Of a DNA stretch of 64,000 nt, positions 1 to 14,200 are shown in pieces. The notes beneath the pieces are model-generated. The model searched no databases and was not told the DNA's origin. It saw only the letters and a program-made list of their open reading frames with translations. Numbering within the stretch: position 1 is the first letter of the stretch; the number at the start of each line of letters is the position of its first letter. The translations under genes were made by a program, and so were the position numbers. Origin of the DNA: Endomychus coccineus (Eukaryota > Arthropoda > Insecta > Coleoptera > Endomychidae). The DNA lies in the NCBI GenBank assembly GCA_958510875.1, contig OY294067.1, positions 281,313,242 to 281,377,241 of the forward strand. Reading direction: 5' to 3'.

Positions 1-66
1 TCTGAAGTATTATGAATTTACACTACGTAAACGCCGAAACCATAGATATATTCATTTTCATTATAT

Positions 67-486
67 TTAATCAGATGTAATAGTCAATAAAGGCTTATGA
101 TAACTAAAATAACTGATATAATTTCTTGTGTCCAGTTTCTCCACATGACGAGCAAATACCATATCGATACATGAATCACCTCGAGTAGTAGATACTGCAG
201 GATTCACATTAAGCTCTAAACCAAAAGTATCTTTAATGAATTCTACAAATTTTCTATTTTTCGAATTCTTTATTTCCAAATTGAAGTCTTCACTTAATAT
301 AATCGGAATTTTAGCAGCGGTTTTAGTAGTCGAAGTACTAGGCGATTGTTGTTCATTTTCAATTTGTTCTAGTTGTCTTTTTAGTTTTTGACGTTGACGA
401 TATTCTTTGCATCGTTCAGCCGCTGGTTTGCTTTTCTTGCCAGACATTAAGATCAGTATTAACACGGAACGTGTTTTATATATCAA
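67..486 (-). pseudogene. Helentron-derived ORF: N-terminal basic segment joined to the endonuclease C-terminus
   Basis: An open frame of 139 codons on the minus strand. From about residue 60 it reads like the C-terminal half of an exonuclease/endonuclease/phosphatase domain: a DFN motif (ILSEDFNL), then a segment ending in SYFSYHKP. The same SYFSYHKP ending lies at the end of the Helentron endonuclease fragment at 18.8-19.66 kb, which places this in the same family. The first internal Met starts a basic stretch (SGKKSKPAAERCKEYRQRQK) of the kind seen at the start of Helitron/Helentron Rep-helicase proteins. The Rep, helicase and most of the endonuclease are missing, so this looks like an internally deleted derivative. 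The family call on the endonuclease part is fairly sure; the start-to-end fusion is inference. Confidence 0.6.
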
Positions 487-1970
487 ATGAATTGATAATG
501 ACTTATCTTATAAGTACAGCACCTCGCGCTTACACGGTTATCACTTGAAAGAACGCCAGCTACTGAGGATGCTAGACAATTTCGTTATGGCTCCACCTAC
601 CACAAGCGCATGCGTGTGTCGATTTCCGCGTGACGATGTCGCTCGTGATGATTTCGTCTAGTAGGATGCGTCTGTAAAAACGTATCCTACGTTAAAAAGA
701 AAGACTTTCGTTACGCACACTCCGTCCTTCGCATAAGCTTAATTAACAGTGAAAAGTGCCTTTTATCCGGGTGCCGTCGACGGAACGCGCTAGCCTTTTG
801 TCACCAGCAGATGTAACCCGCAGCGAACGTGTTGTTATATTTCTCTCTACAATCGGCCAGGTAGTTAGCGCTCGAAACGACGCGAGAAACAGAGCGAATA
901 GCGTCGAGTATTTTGCCGGACCGCTCTGCTTAAAAACTCGAAAACGCCTCAGTGTACGATTTTGAATTTTTATGTCAGCAAATTTCGAACAACATATCTA
1001 ATTTCTGGCAAAATTTCAAGTGGATTGTATTTACTTTTAGGCAGCTACACAAAGACATACATTGTGCCATATAAATCGATTCAAACGAAGACTCGTTCGT
1101 TAAAGAAGACCATAGTAGCAATAAAATCGTACTCAGGAGGTCGAAATTATCCGAAAACGACTATAAGCTCGACACTGATCAAATTCATATATTTATTAAT
1201 AAATATAATTTGTTTATAACAAATTAGCACATTTGTGGGTATACATTCGACAACATTGATGATAAAATCGAACTCAGAATACCAAAATTCTGAAAACAAC
1301 CCTAAAGTCGGAGTTTTGGTCGAATTCTTCTATTTTGTTAATAAGTAAATTGTTTATAAAAAAAAATAGTCTTAATCCGATCTAAGACAGTCAAATTTTG
1401 CATTTTTAGAAATTTGTATGCACAAATGAGCTAATTAAGTTGTTTATTTATAGTTTATAAGCAATATAGACGATTTTCGCAACTTTATTTGTGGTCAACT
1501 TTTTTTATGATGACATTCTGAAGAGGATGCACTTTGTCCCATCAAAATCGATCCATTTCCCAAGGATTTACGGGTTCAATACCCCTTTGACTGCACTAAC
1601 ATCGTAATGAATAGATCGCGTATCTCTCTTCCTCCCCAATTGTGTTAAGTTATACTTGAACTCCAAGCGGAACACCACCAGCATGTTAATATACCATGGT
1701 CCCATTGTAGAGTATCTCAACGAAAGTCCAGCCACTTTGCAAGATAATATAAATTATTTTGAAAAATAGTGAAATAGAGAAGTTAACGTGTGTCCCAACC
1801 TTTAGTATTGTCGGCGGTCACGATTCAAATGCAGGCAAGTGAATCAGACGAACCGACCGCCCGTTCTACCAGCACCAGCATTCAACATTTAGTCTCACAC
1901 GGCTTTCCGAGCGCGCAACATAAACAAAAACATCTAAACATCTGATGCTGAACGAAGCATGTTCTTTATC
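487..1970. other. Upstream region, no gene recognised
   Basis: No convincing coding sequence. The segment at about 500-760 is richer in GC than its surroundings and adjoins the Helentron derivative, so it may be the 5' flank of that element. From 960 to 1560 it is AT-rich unique-looking sequence with short stop-limited frames only. The last few hundred bases before the gene would hold its core promoter and 5' UTR, but I see no clear TATA box. Confidence 0.4.
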
Positions 1971-1975
1971 TCAGT
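1971..1975 (+). promoter_or_regulatory. Possible arthropod initiator (TCAGT)
   Basis: A TCAGT pentamer, the arthropod initiator core, lies about 90 bases before the presumed start codon of the membrane-protein gene. A five-base motif occurs often by chance, and the real transcription start could be farther upstream in a non-coding exon. Confidence 0.2.
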
Positions 1976-2046
1976 AGACCCAGTCAATGTACGAAAGCCA
2001 ACTAATTCAATTTATCATGATTCATGACATGTAGTGCAGGTGTAAA

Positions 2047-2133
2047 ATGAGTGCACATTATGGGTACGTATGGTGGCTTAACAGTGTTCTTGTTGGTGTT
2101 CTTAAGTGTTTGGTGCTTGCAAATAGTGCCTAA
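2047..2133 (+). promoter_or_regulatory. Upstream ORF overlapping the main start codon
   Basis: An ATG at 2047 opens a 28-codon frame that ends with TAA at 2131-2133. It is +1 relative to the main frame and covers the main ATG at 2060. If the transcript starts upstream of it, scanning ribosomes would meet it first. Whether it is in the mature mRNA depends on the unmapped transcription start. Confidence 0.45.
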
Positions 2134-2233
2134 TTGGGCACAGGGTGAAGATTCGATATGCGATACAAAAGGATGCAACTGTACAGATAGAGCTTCATGG
2201 ATGGTAGTGAATTGTTCTTTTAACGCAGTCCAG
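2060..2233 (+). CDS. Exon 1: signal peptide and LRRNT-like cap
   Basis: Codes for residues 1-58. The ATG at 2060 has A at -3 and G at +4, a good context. The frame is open a few codons upstream without another ATG. The exon ends in CAG at 2233 and is followed by GCAAGT. Only this GC donor gives phase 0 and joins in frame to the next exon (residues ...NAVQ then EVILN...). The GT at 2238 would leave the frame in phase 1, which exon 2 cannot accept. A short overlapping ORF starts at the ATG at 2047. Confidence 0.85.
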
Positions 2234-5200
2234 GCAAGTTACAATACTGTTATCATTAAAAAACGATTTGTTTTGTTCGTTGAGCCTAGTCCAATGAACT
2301 ATTTGCTATTTTATACTCAACACTCTGGTAACAAGAAGCGATAAATTATGTGTTATCTCGTACAATGTTATTTATTCCGTTTTTTGAAATTAAATATCAT
2401 AAGTTCAAACAAAACTATTCGTTTAAAATTGAAAGGAATGGTTATTACGCAATTATTCACCACAGTGAAACGAACTTGTCCAGGTTCATATTGCCAAAAG
2501 TTGCAAATATCTTATTTCAACAACAAAGAGAAGTCAACAACTTGATTAAATAGGAACTTTGATGAGCTATGCCTTATCGTCATTGCTGAATAATTAGGTA
2601 CCATTTAGATATACATTTACTTGTTGAGGTTTTACTGTTCACTCGTTTATGACCGTAATTCTTCTGATTACCTCTAAAAACTTCGATCATATTTCTAAAA
2701 TTTGAATGGCTCATAAGTGCATATTAGTCAGATCGCAATCTCTAGGACTTTTTCAATTATCTGTTACTTGACATTTTCTGATGGTATGAAGAATTACCAA
2801 TGGATAGGCACCAATCTTCCATTTCTAGCGCTGTAGAGGAAAATATAACGTTTGAACATTATGATGCAGATTTTATGGAAGTGCAGCAATTTTCTGTGTC
2901 ATTGGGAATATCATAATCACATGCCCAATCATCTCAATTCTTCAAGAAACAGCCAAAAAAGACTCCCGGTTAGTCTGAAAATGCTCATAAGTATAATAAA
3001 TATTAGCAATGCAATCCAATTACCCTCAAATTCTTCAGACAACTTTGACAATACGATTAGGATGATGTATCTAATGCCTAAAGCACTTTCTAGATTACCT
3101 CGAAGATGACAAAAACAACACAACCAACTCAGGATTCCCCAAAATTGCATTTTATTTGAAGAATTCTTGTTTGCATAATTATCTCATCATTTTTCGATGT
3201 TTTTAATTTCATTAATTCGAAATTGATCAGAGAAGACGTGTTTATTACATTGGAAATAATCTTATAGATTACTTTTCAAAAGAAACCATCTTTTAAGCTG
3301 CTCATGTCAGATGATCAATCGGCCCGAATTGCTCAAAAGATAATGCCTAGTCTCTTTTTAACACTTAGTGAATGGCGTCTTTCGAAAGTAGGTGCTTTTA
3401 CAGGACTTGTTGGAGTAGTTTTATAAAACAGCAGAAGAAGAAACATAAAATCATACCTTTGAGATAACAAGACCTATGAACTTTGTTGAAACTTCCGTCG
3501 GTCAATTTATTGAGACCCTTGACAGCTCGATTCTGCTGAGCTCTCTTCTTTCCCCCACAAGTGACGATTCTAACTCGCTGAAACTCGCCTGGTATGTTTG
3601 GAAAGCCCTCGAATTTCGAATTTGGTAGTAAAAATCTTATCTTATTTGAATTTGTACTTAGCTACTGCAAAACCATACCTGTACGAGGTGCAAGCTCTTG
3701 GGAAAACTAAAGACTTGGTGTAATCTTAGAATAAGGAGTTTTAATAAAAAGAAGCAACGTGATTCTGGCACAACATATTCAGAGTTATTTTATACAATCC
3801 TGTGCTTGCTACTATGAAATTAAATATTAATTAAGTTTGGGCGATAAATAATACCACATTAAATAGATTCTAAAGTACCATCAAAATCTGAGCCATGGAA
3901 AAGCTATAAGATATGATAATGGTAATGATTAAATGAAAGAACAATTACTTTGTCTTTATACCACTTTTAATAATAATATGAAAACGTTACCATATTTTCA
4001 ACATCGAAGTGGCATTTTCATCTTTGATAATGTTATATGTTATAATTGAAAGTGGTATAAAAACAAAGTAATTTGTCATTTAATCATAACGATAAATTAC
4101 CATAAAATAACGGCTTGTACCATCGCAATGGTAATCTTCATTTTGTCACATCTATAGATTTTGTTTGGCCTCGTCTTCGACCAAAATATCCAGAGGACAT
4201 AAACATAATAAGGACAAGGTGGAAAGTCCCTAAAACATAAAACAGGTGGCGCCACAATCGAAAATCTCATGTGACATTTGTAATGTACCATCTTTAGATA
4301 GAATGCATTAATATTTTCAGACTGACATGCCATTCAGTTCTGTTTTGATACCCATCGAAAGCAAACAACCTTGTAGATTTTTGAAAACATGGAGGAAAAA
4401 GCATTACGCAAACCAAAACATTGTTATGGGGACTCCCCATCATCGATTGGAACGAAGTGGTTTACTGATTTTCTTTGTGGTAGTATGACCACAAAAGATG
4501 TCGAACGTTCTGGACGTCCAATAGAGGTTACAGCGCCAGAAATCGTCGATAAAATCCATGATATGATATTGGACGATTGAGAGTTAAAGTGCAAGAGAGC
4601 TGCACTATGGGTATGGGCATCTCAACCGAACGTGTACTTGAACATTTAGTTTACATTTTTGAATATGAGAAAGCTATCTGGCAGATAGGTGCCGCATTTG
4701 CTCTCTGTTGACTACAAGCGCGACGGTGTGTTCAAAGGAGTGTTTGGCGATGTTCAAGGGCGATAAGAAGGCCTTTTTTGCGCGTTTCGTAACCGTGGAC
4801 GAAACATGGATCCATCACAACACACCAGAGACCAAAGAACAGTCGAAACAGTGGACTTATCCTGGCGAATCGAAGCCGAAACAGGCCAAAGTGAGTTTAT
4901 CGGCCAAGAAAGTCATGGCCACAGTTTTTTGAGATGCACACGCTATCGTCCATATCGATTACCTTGAAAAGTTCAAAACGATCACCGGCGTATATTATCC
5001 AGAGCTGTTGGATCGAGTTAACGCCGATTTGAAGCGAAAGCGGCCGTATTAAGCAAAGAAAAAAGTGCTTTTCCGCCAGGACAACGCACCGGCGCACAGG
5101 TCCGCAGTCGCAAAGACAAAATTGCATGAATTGCGCTGCGAATTGGCTCGTTATCTACCATGTTCTCCAGATTTCGGCCCCTGCGATTTTTATCTATTTC

Positions 5201-8200
5201 CAAATATGAAGAAATGACTCCAAAGATGAGGTCATCGCTGAAACAAACGCCTATTTTGAAGGATTGCCGAAATCGTATTATTTGGTAGGGATCGAAAAAT
5301 TAGAAAAATGTTGGACGAAGTGTATCGGGCTACAAGGAGATTTATGTTGAGAAATAAAATAAGTTTTGAGCAAATAAATCATTTCTTTCAGGGACTTTTC
5401 ACCTTGCCCCCGTAGTTCACACCAAATGATCTATCATGTTGACTAACTCTCAAAGGAGACCTCAAAATAGATTAATAACTATTCAGATTTCAGAGTTCGA
5501 ACCACATGGATTACGTATTTAATTGCAGGAATATTCAATTATAAATGAAATTAATTGAAGAGCGTATTCCAAGAGATATTTGTAAGATTGCATTATTCAA
5601 ATCATTATTAGATTTTATATTCCCAGCTATACTCTTCTCGAGAATCTAGCGCCGAAGGTCCGGGCAAATAAATCTCAAGTCGAGATACAAGTAAAGCAAG
5701 ATCGAAAACACGATGATGAACAGCTTCCTGTACTCATTTCAATATTCATACTCATCTGCATCTTGATAATTGTGTCCGTAAACCTGATTAGTTCAACTTT
5801 GCTGCAACAACAACTTACATAGTAACCGCAACCTGTTTTCCGACTTCTTGTTACTCTTACAATTAACCGTACTTGGAGTGTGGCAACTCGCGAGACAGGT
5901 AAAATTATTATGCACATTTCGTCATTCACTCGATATCCTTTTCTGGAGACATAAATATAAATAGAAATATACGCTGGTAACACCCCAGCCCACGGATAAC
6001 TAGAACTCGTAAGAACAGGTGAATTACCATGACAGAATCCACTGCTTAGCAATTTTCTTATAATATACGAACTCATGTCAAACAAAGTCTGTATACGACT
6101 AAAATCGAAAAATTAAACGCTCAAGTATCCACTTTCGAACTAGATGAATGATTTATGAGGTAATACAAAAAGATTGTCAGAACTTATTAGAAATATTGCT
6201 ATTTGAGCATTCTACCTAAAACATACTTTAAACATTATAAATGATTTACAGATTTAGAGTCACGTTTTATGTGAATCATCTCCAGAATACATCTTTTATA
6301 ATAATTGGTTTACCGAGAATTTATATATTATTTACTAGTACAGCAAGATTATCCCAAATATCTTGAATCTAACCACCATTGGAACAACACTTTTCACACT
6401 CTTCTATTTGGCATTTTTATTTGTTAACCAATATCAACTATGGAAAAAATTTAATCTGGTAAGGTTTTGCTCTTTGGAAACCGTAAGCTTTTAAAAGAAC
6501 CTAATGAAATGGCCCATTGCGAAGTTAGTAAAATTGAGTTCATGATCTACGAAAAACGGAACTAACATTTATGACGTTGATATTTCTATGAAGTTAGCAA
6601 GCACTTGGCGGTAGCACTGTATCAGACCTAGCACGTTATTTTTTGCTGTTTTGAAGCTTTTACGTTACAGTAGTTCCACTTTTATTATAGCTTGTGCCAG
6701 TTCCTGGAAAACCGCGAAATTGCTAACTTGAAATTCGATTTTAACGGCACAAGCTCGGGCCCGGATAATTTTTTGTAGTTTTTTGATTTTTAAATTGGAA
6801 ACCACAGCGGATGACAATTGAATCCCAAATTAAAAAAAAATAAGTCTCCCATGAGGAGTGAAGGTTTTACTGTAGGTCCATATGTGCAGTGCACTCCCTT
6901 AAAAATTAGGTCAACTATATCAATAATAACCTAATAATCCAAACTAATATCAATACTTAATTTAATATGTTAGAACTTAACATATAAAATTATTTGTATT
7001 GAATCTGCATCTTGCATTTCTGCAACTCAAAATACGTAGGTATCTAATTAATAACACCGGCTCAACTGTAGCTAGTTGAATTTTCGAATAGTACCCAGGA
7101 GTGATCCAGTTAATCATGCGTTAGAAAGAGACCACTCGGACACGTGAAACAAAAGATACGTGTACATACATTATGAGATTCGCGTGCATTGCTCAATGCA
7201 CACTGACTTAGTTTGTTTGACAGTCGTTCAGCGCTCACACGTTGTTTATATTTAACCTTGGTAATCTATCGCAATGGAGGCATATTCGGTAGAATATATT
7301 GAAGAAAACACAAAACATTTCCAAACTTGTGTAGATTAAATTGCTTTTTGGATAAAGTTAAACTGGAAAGTGAATTAACGGTATATAAATACAGTAGGGC
7401 AGATTTTCGTGAAGCAGCAAGTTTCTTAGCAATTATGCGAATATTTATAGATCGAAACCTCACGGGCGCTGCTTTAGTATCCCAGCCTTTCTATGCAAAA
7501 ACTAGAAGGGATAACGAAAGTTGTCTTCTAAAATTCAATAGGGGTAGTTTTTTCCACCATGTTCCGGTAAAGTATAAAATTGGGCAATAGGTCAGAATGG
7601 TCATAATAGGTAAGCACTAACTGCCCACCAAATTTGTTTTTTCAAGGCCATAACTTTTTATGAGAGGCCGAAATCGAAAATTTTGATATGAAACATCCCC
7701 CTTCAAATCAAGGAGGTCACCGTTCCATTTTTACTAGGTAGTTTTTTTTTACTTTGACTACACGAGAGGGAAGCCTATAATGCTCGATGAATATCGTGTG
7801 AGCCAGCAGTGAATTGTAGGGAGAGGAGATAGGGTTTGAAGGTTATAGGCTAGGGGAAAATCCTCACGTTCCACAACTTCGCTGTTTGATAGAAAAATGA
7901 AGTCTGGTATGAGGAAGTGAAGCAGCAATTTTCTTAGCAATTATGCAAATATTTATAGATCGAAACCTCACCACGGGCGCTGCTTTAGTATCCCAGCCTT
8001 TCTATGCAAAAACTAGAAGGGATAACGAAATTTTTGAAAAGATGAAAAAGTTTTGTGTTTGATAGGGCTACCTAAACAATATTTTTGTATTTGAAAAATT
8101 TGAAAAAAGGAAAAGTTGTCTTCTAAAATTCAATAGGGGTAGTTTTTTCCACCATGTTCCGGTAAAGTATAAAATTGGGCAATAGGTCAGAATGGTCATA

Positions 8201-11200
8201 ATAGGTAAGCACTAACTGCCCATCAAATTTGTTTTTTTTTAAGGCCATAACTTTTTATGAGAGGCCGAAATCGAAAATTTTGATATGAAACATCCCCCTT
8301 CAAATCAAGGAGGTCACCGTTCCATTTTTACGAGGTAGTTTTTTTTTTACTTTGACTACACGAGAGGGAAGCCTATAATGCTCGATGAATATCGTGTGAG
8401 CCAGAAGTGAAATGTAGGGAGAGGAGATAGGGTTTGAAGGTTATAGGCTAAGGGAAAATCCTCACGTGCCACAACTTCGCTGTTTGATAGAAAAATGAAG
8501 TCTGGTATGAGGAAGTTCGGCAGGTCTCGAGCTTGGCAATTAAGGGGTGACTAGTTTGAGCTCGTCTAGTTCACCTATCTAGAATCTCTCGTGGTGAAAT
8601 AACAGACGAGATTTCTGATGAACATCGACTATGGAAATATCTATAGAAAAGGGAGGTCTTCCACTTGTCTACGATGTCGAATCTGTGCTTTGTAGATTAA
8701 GAAGAGCTGCTGGGATGTAAAGTAGCCCCATGATTTTAAAATAAATTATCGAGCCTTATATTCAGCAATAGGTCGATAGGGCACTTTAGCCTATGGTTTG
8801 CAGTGGTTTCGCCTAAAGGGTCCAGTCAGTTCAATACCTGAATGCCCAAACGACATGAGTTTCAGTAAAAATGGCCTATTTCAAATCTATAACATTTTGT
8901 TTTTATGCATATTCTTATTCATCCAGAGTGGAGAAAAATTGAACAACACTCGAGAAATCATCTTAAACTGGAGCTCTATTTGGTAGTTGTATGACTTAAA
9001 ACTGATGGCTGTAAAAGTAGAATGCTAATTAAAATTTAAGCTATGATGAAAGCATCAATTGATCATTGTATTATATTTGTCCTTGGGCGTTATGGGAAGA
9101 AATGTAAATCACTTGGTGAAGCCCCTTTTCCTGATTCGGATGATAAAGGTGAATAGCCGGCTGAATGCAGTACGAGACGTGACTGAGCTAGACTCAATAA
9201 ATCATAAAATAACTCATAGCAGGTGGAATTATTCAAATCAAACGCACCAAAACATTAAGTATTCTATGCTTCAACTATTTTTTCAATTCAGCTCGAGCGT
9301 ATCCGGTATAAAATGCATTTACTAATAAATCAAAATAATTCTACATTAAAATTAGATAAATCTTCTAAATTGAAATGATCATCCGGTGATGCTAAGAGAG
9401 AATGCTCTCTCAAAATACCCAAAAAGATTTTATTGAGCTTAGTGCGGTTTATTATGTTGTTTATATACTTTTCCGAGGTATGCAGTGAATGTAAACAAAA
9501 CCAATATAAACACCAGATGATTTTATTGTATATTGCTCTTCAGCATAATCTTCAAACATTGTCGAATACTTACGCAACGTCTGAGGTAACTTGATATAAT
9601 AAACTAGATAGAGCGCGCACTCTATTATCAATACGTCAAAAATTTAACACATACATTTTCATATAAATCTCACTAGAGATTAATGTGTTTCTTTCATATA
9701 AGAAAAATATCATGTACAGCGATAAATTTATATCATAATATAGACTGTGTATATTCTAATAGTTAAACAAAGACATTCCAGATGAAAGACCAATATCAAA
9801 GTTTATTTAACTATATATGGAATATTCGCCCTTAATTTTAACCCTGATTAATTACAAACGCAAAGTTCATCAGTTTAATGGTGGCATACAAATCAATTTG
9901 GTTTCATTTGCTGTAAATCTACCCAGGGTTGAGAAAAAACATTTTTTTTAAAGCCCAACCCACTGTTTTTTGGGATTTAGGCATTATTGTTTTTTTTTAA
10001 ATGATAATAACAAATCCGCTTAAAAATATTTGAATTCTAGTTAATTAGTTCCATATTAAGTTTGTATATGTTTCAACTGCATATTGTGTACAATTGAACT
10101 AATAGTCATATTATATAATGAAAGCAACATATGCATTTATTTTATTGTTAATTACAAACAATACACTGCTACACGTAATCTCATATTTGATTTAAAATTA
10201 AATTTTAAGTTTGCCGATGAAAAAATTGGAATTCAATCATTTTTCGAACACTCATTCTATTATTTTTTTATTTTGTAAAGAGATTACGTTTTATTATGTA
10301 AAGAGATTGCGTTTTATTATATAAAGGGATTGTTATGTAAAGGGATTTACTTTTTTAAGAGATGATGTTTTATTTTGTAAAGATATTTCGTTTTATTACG
10401 TAAATAGTTTACACAACATTGTAAAATAAATAAAATATATTTATATACTACCAATACTTGAATTTGAATCTGAAAAAGCACTTTGATTTAGATGAAGTTA
10501 TTTCTTAGTGGATTTAATTGTTTTTTTTTTCATCACAATTGACTGATTGATTGATATGATTCTGATTCTGTACATATTAGAGTAGTGCAGGATGAAATCT
10601 AAATAATTTAAATTGCGTACCTATTTCACGTCTATGTTGCAATACAAAAAATAAACAACATCGAAAGTAAAAAGGATTAAACACTATTTTGACCATAATA
10701 TGTCATTTAATCAGAATTAGTATTTGAAACCAATTACGCGGATAATAAAGAAATAATAACCAGAAAACGTGACTAATCCCCAGTCTGCTCTACTATGATT
10801 CATATTATTATTGGCACGTGCTAATTATGTAAAATGAAATGAAACAATCGACAAACATTTACTAACACTCATCCACTCTTGACGTTCAATTATTGGGACT
10901 GTAGTGTTATTAAAGTGTATGGAAACCAGGTACCGCACATAGCCCTGGTGCAGCATTAAATTCTGATTGAATATAAGTAATAGTACTACGAGGTTGAAAA
11001 AAATCACAAGTAATTTGTAATGAACTTGTACATGATCACAAGATATTTTGTATTTGTTGTGTCTCCTGGTGATTTTTTAAATAAAATTATCCATGTTTGA
11101 TTTTCGTACTCGATATCTATTTTAATCGAATGCTGTAGATGGTACAAGTGGTTGAGTTGAGAGCTTGGACTTGTACAGTGTCATAGAAACATATTCTATC

Positions 11201-14200
11201 ACTTTTGGTAGGGAATAGGAAGGAAAAACGTGAAGCTGATTGGTGGATATTGTGTATGATTGTGCTTAGAGTGGGGCTGGTTGCATGAGTAGGATAGAAA
11301 TGTTGTTCAACGATGTTTTATCCATAGAGATATATAGAAATAGAGTAAGCGTCCCGTGAGCGTATATGAATCAGTTGTCTGAAGGACAAAAGATAACATT
11401 TCCCCGTCCTCTCTCGAATGTTGGCCACGAGAGCGGCAGCTAACGCGCGCCTATCCTGCTATTCTTCAATAATCATTATTAGGCAATACGCAATTATGTA
11501 ATTGAAAACATTAAATTATATATAAATTCTCGGGAAATAGGTCACACTATTACATATGCTCATCATTTTCGTCTTTACTTACGTTTCGGTTTCACGACCA
11601 TCGTCAGAAGACGTATCAATGTCTAAAACGAGTTTTCTTAAAACTAATTGTATCAAGCACAAAGCGTACGTATCGCACTAATTTCAATTAAAAATGCCCA
11701 CGTCGCCGAAACGAACAGAAACACGAGTAATCGAAATAGTAACAAATTAATGTTTCACGTATGGGTATCAATAAGCCACTGCATAGCAATCTACTTCTAT
11801 CTAATATTCGCAGTTATCTCATGTAATGTTTGAATAAGACTGAAACCAAACTACAATACGCGCTGTATCCACTTTCGAACCAGATGTTGAAGATTTATGA
11901 GGTAATAGGAAAATACTGTCAGACCTCACTAAGAAATATTAATTTTTCCCGCATTCTACCTAAAATACACTTTTAACATCATGAAGACGTAGGTAGGAAT
12001 TTGCAAGGGTTTGATTAATTAAAATTGTATAAATATGACTCAATGATTGAACGTCTGTTCTTTAGTTCAAATATTAACAGTTTTGTAATCGAATTGGTGG
12101 TTATAATCAAAACAATGTTTAGCAAGGGTGGTGGATTTTTTTAAGTGTTTGTTTCTAGTACTGTACTTATCACCATACATCCTTTTTTGTAAATATTGTT
12201 TAGAGGTTCCTGTTATAAGTCCCATCGCAATCTCAACAATTTCATTTATATACTGTGTGGGCTTGTTTATCTTTAGGTAAAGGTTTTAGATTTGAGAAAT
12301 ATTTACCAACGCAGTAGGTGTTTATGCGCAACATTTAATTCATACTTTTTTAAACATTTCTTAATTTTCTTTAAGGTCTCCGGAATATATGGTAATGTTA
12401 TAAAATTATCTGTATTACCGTTTATGTTTATATATATGACGTACCATGATAGATTTTGTTTATTCTTTCATTAATGATAGGGTTTTAAGTAGCTATTCAT
12501 TCCCAGTGTATAACGAACAATTTTCAAATTTTTGGGACGGTCCTCTGGGTGAGACAATTTAACAGCGCGATCTGTTAGGCTGTTTATAACACTTTTTGAT
12601 AACGGGTTGGTGCAACTGAATTGAAGTGAAGATATGGTTGAGACCAAACTTCTTTAGTAAACCACGAAGTTTATATTTTTTCATCTGAATCATGCCTAAT
12701 GTTCATATCTAGGGAATTTATGTTTTTGTTTACTTCTATTTCACAAGTAAAAAAGATTACAGTGAAAATTGTTAAATTTATTAATTACGTATTGAATTTT
12801 ATCATTGGGAACACACATTAGGCAACCATATACATATACATATAATGAATTCATTACAGATTTCTCTAGGCATTCCATAACTAGGTTAGCCTAGCTAAAA
12901 TGAGAGATCCCATTGCTGTGCTGAATATTTGTCCAAAATATTGCTAACCATATTGAAAAAAGTGCATTCTAAACAAAACTACTGCATTTATAAATTCACA
13001 TTTATCTAGAGGTGTGTAGTTTTTTCTTTCTGACCAACGTTTGTTCATGCTACTCAAAGCCAAAACGACTGGTATATTTATAAATAAAAAACAAAGTAAA
13101 GGCGAAAATATTAAGTATATGTAGTAGTGTGACCTATTTGCCGAGAATTTATATATAATTCATACCAAGGTCAAGAAACATTATCAATGAAAACTTTAAA
13201 TAAAGAAAAAATACATGCCAACGCTTCTTATCTAATGAACCGAGGAGAAGAAGTTTCGATAATCTTATGGCTGAAGCCGATGTTCTATAAAAGATTATGC
13301 AGTGCTATCACGTATGGATTTCAAGTAGTAAAATTTTATAATAGAAACAGAAAGTAGCACACTATCGATTGATAGAGGTCGGCAAAAAAATTACACCGTC
13401 ACACGATCTTTGTCGAATTACATAATCGTAATAATTGAATCGATTCACCAAATAATTTAAGCGATTTGAATCGATTAATTTTTTCTGATACATCGACACC
13501 GGATCTGTGTACCAAAGAGCATATCTGGATCGGGAATGGCTGCAGGGTAATAAGATACCAGGATATCAAAAATTATCTTGGTCAAGGGTGGTTGTGGAAT
13601 CTAAAACGTGTGTCTTACTTTACGTTATCAAAACTTGTGTCAAATTAATCAATTTGAAGTTTCTAAAAGTAAGAAATTTCGCAATTTTATACGAATGTTA
13701 TAACACTCAGAAGTCTCTAGCGCTTTAGACTCCGGAATTTTCACGTGGCGTATCGAAATTAGAAGGTTCGAAATGAATAAAAACACAATTGCATGAACGC
13801 CAGACGTCCTATGTAATTAGCTACGAACGTAATCATTTTGACATATGCCTCGAGGAGCTCGCTATGCGTCAGTTAGAGTTTATACTTTTTACCTCGATCT
13901 TGTTAATTCGGGGCCGTTTTATGCCCCGTGCGGCCGGTGCCAGTTGTAATAAAGTGTTTTCGGCTATAGGCCGCTAGCTTTTAACCGCTTTTGGGTATAT
14001 TTTAGTAGCTAGAAAATTCCCTTTGGTATGTCGCACGTTAGACGCGCGTAGCTGAGACCTGAGAGTACCTGTTTCTATTTTAATTAATTTTTCCTATTCA
14101 ATCGACATTTTGGGACCCGAGACTATGCCATTTAGTTGGCCCCGTTCATAAACTAACGACATGGAGCGAAAAGTCCTCGTAAAGACGTTCTATGTTCCGA

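Noticed and set aside
2234..2344. Continuation of exon 1 frame to a stop at 2344 as a short secreted protein
   Set aside because: The residues after position 58 lose the LRR pattern and become AT-rich; joining to exon 2 restores the LRR consensus. Intron retention is possible but not supported.
5675..6085. 136-codon minus-strand frame
   Set aside because: No domain, low-complexity serine/cysteine/isoleucine-rich translation, overlaps no conserved segment; probably fortuitous.
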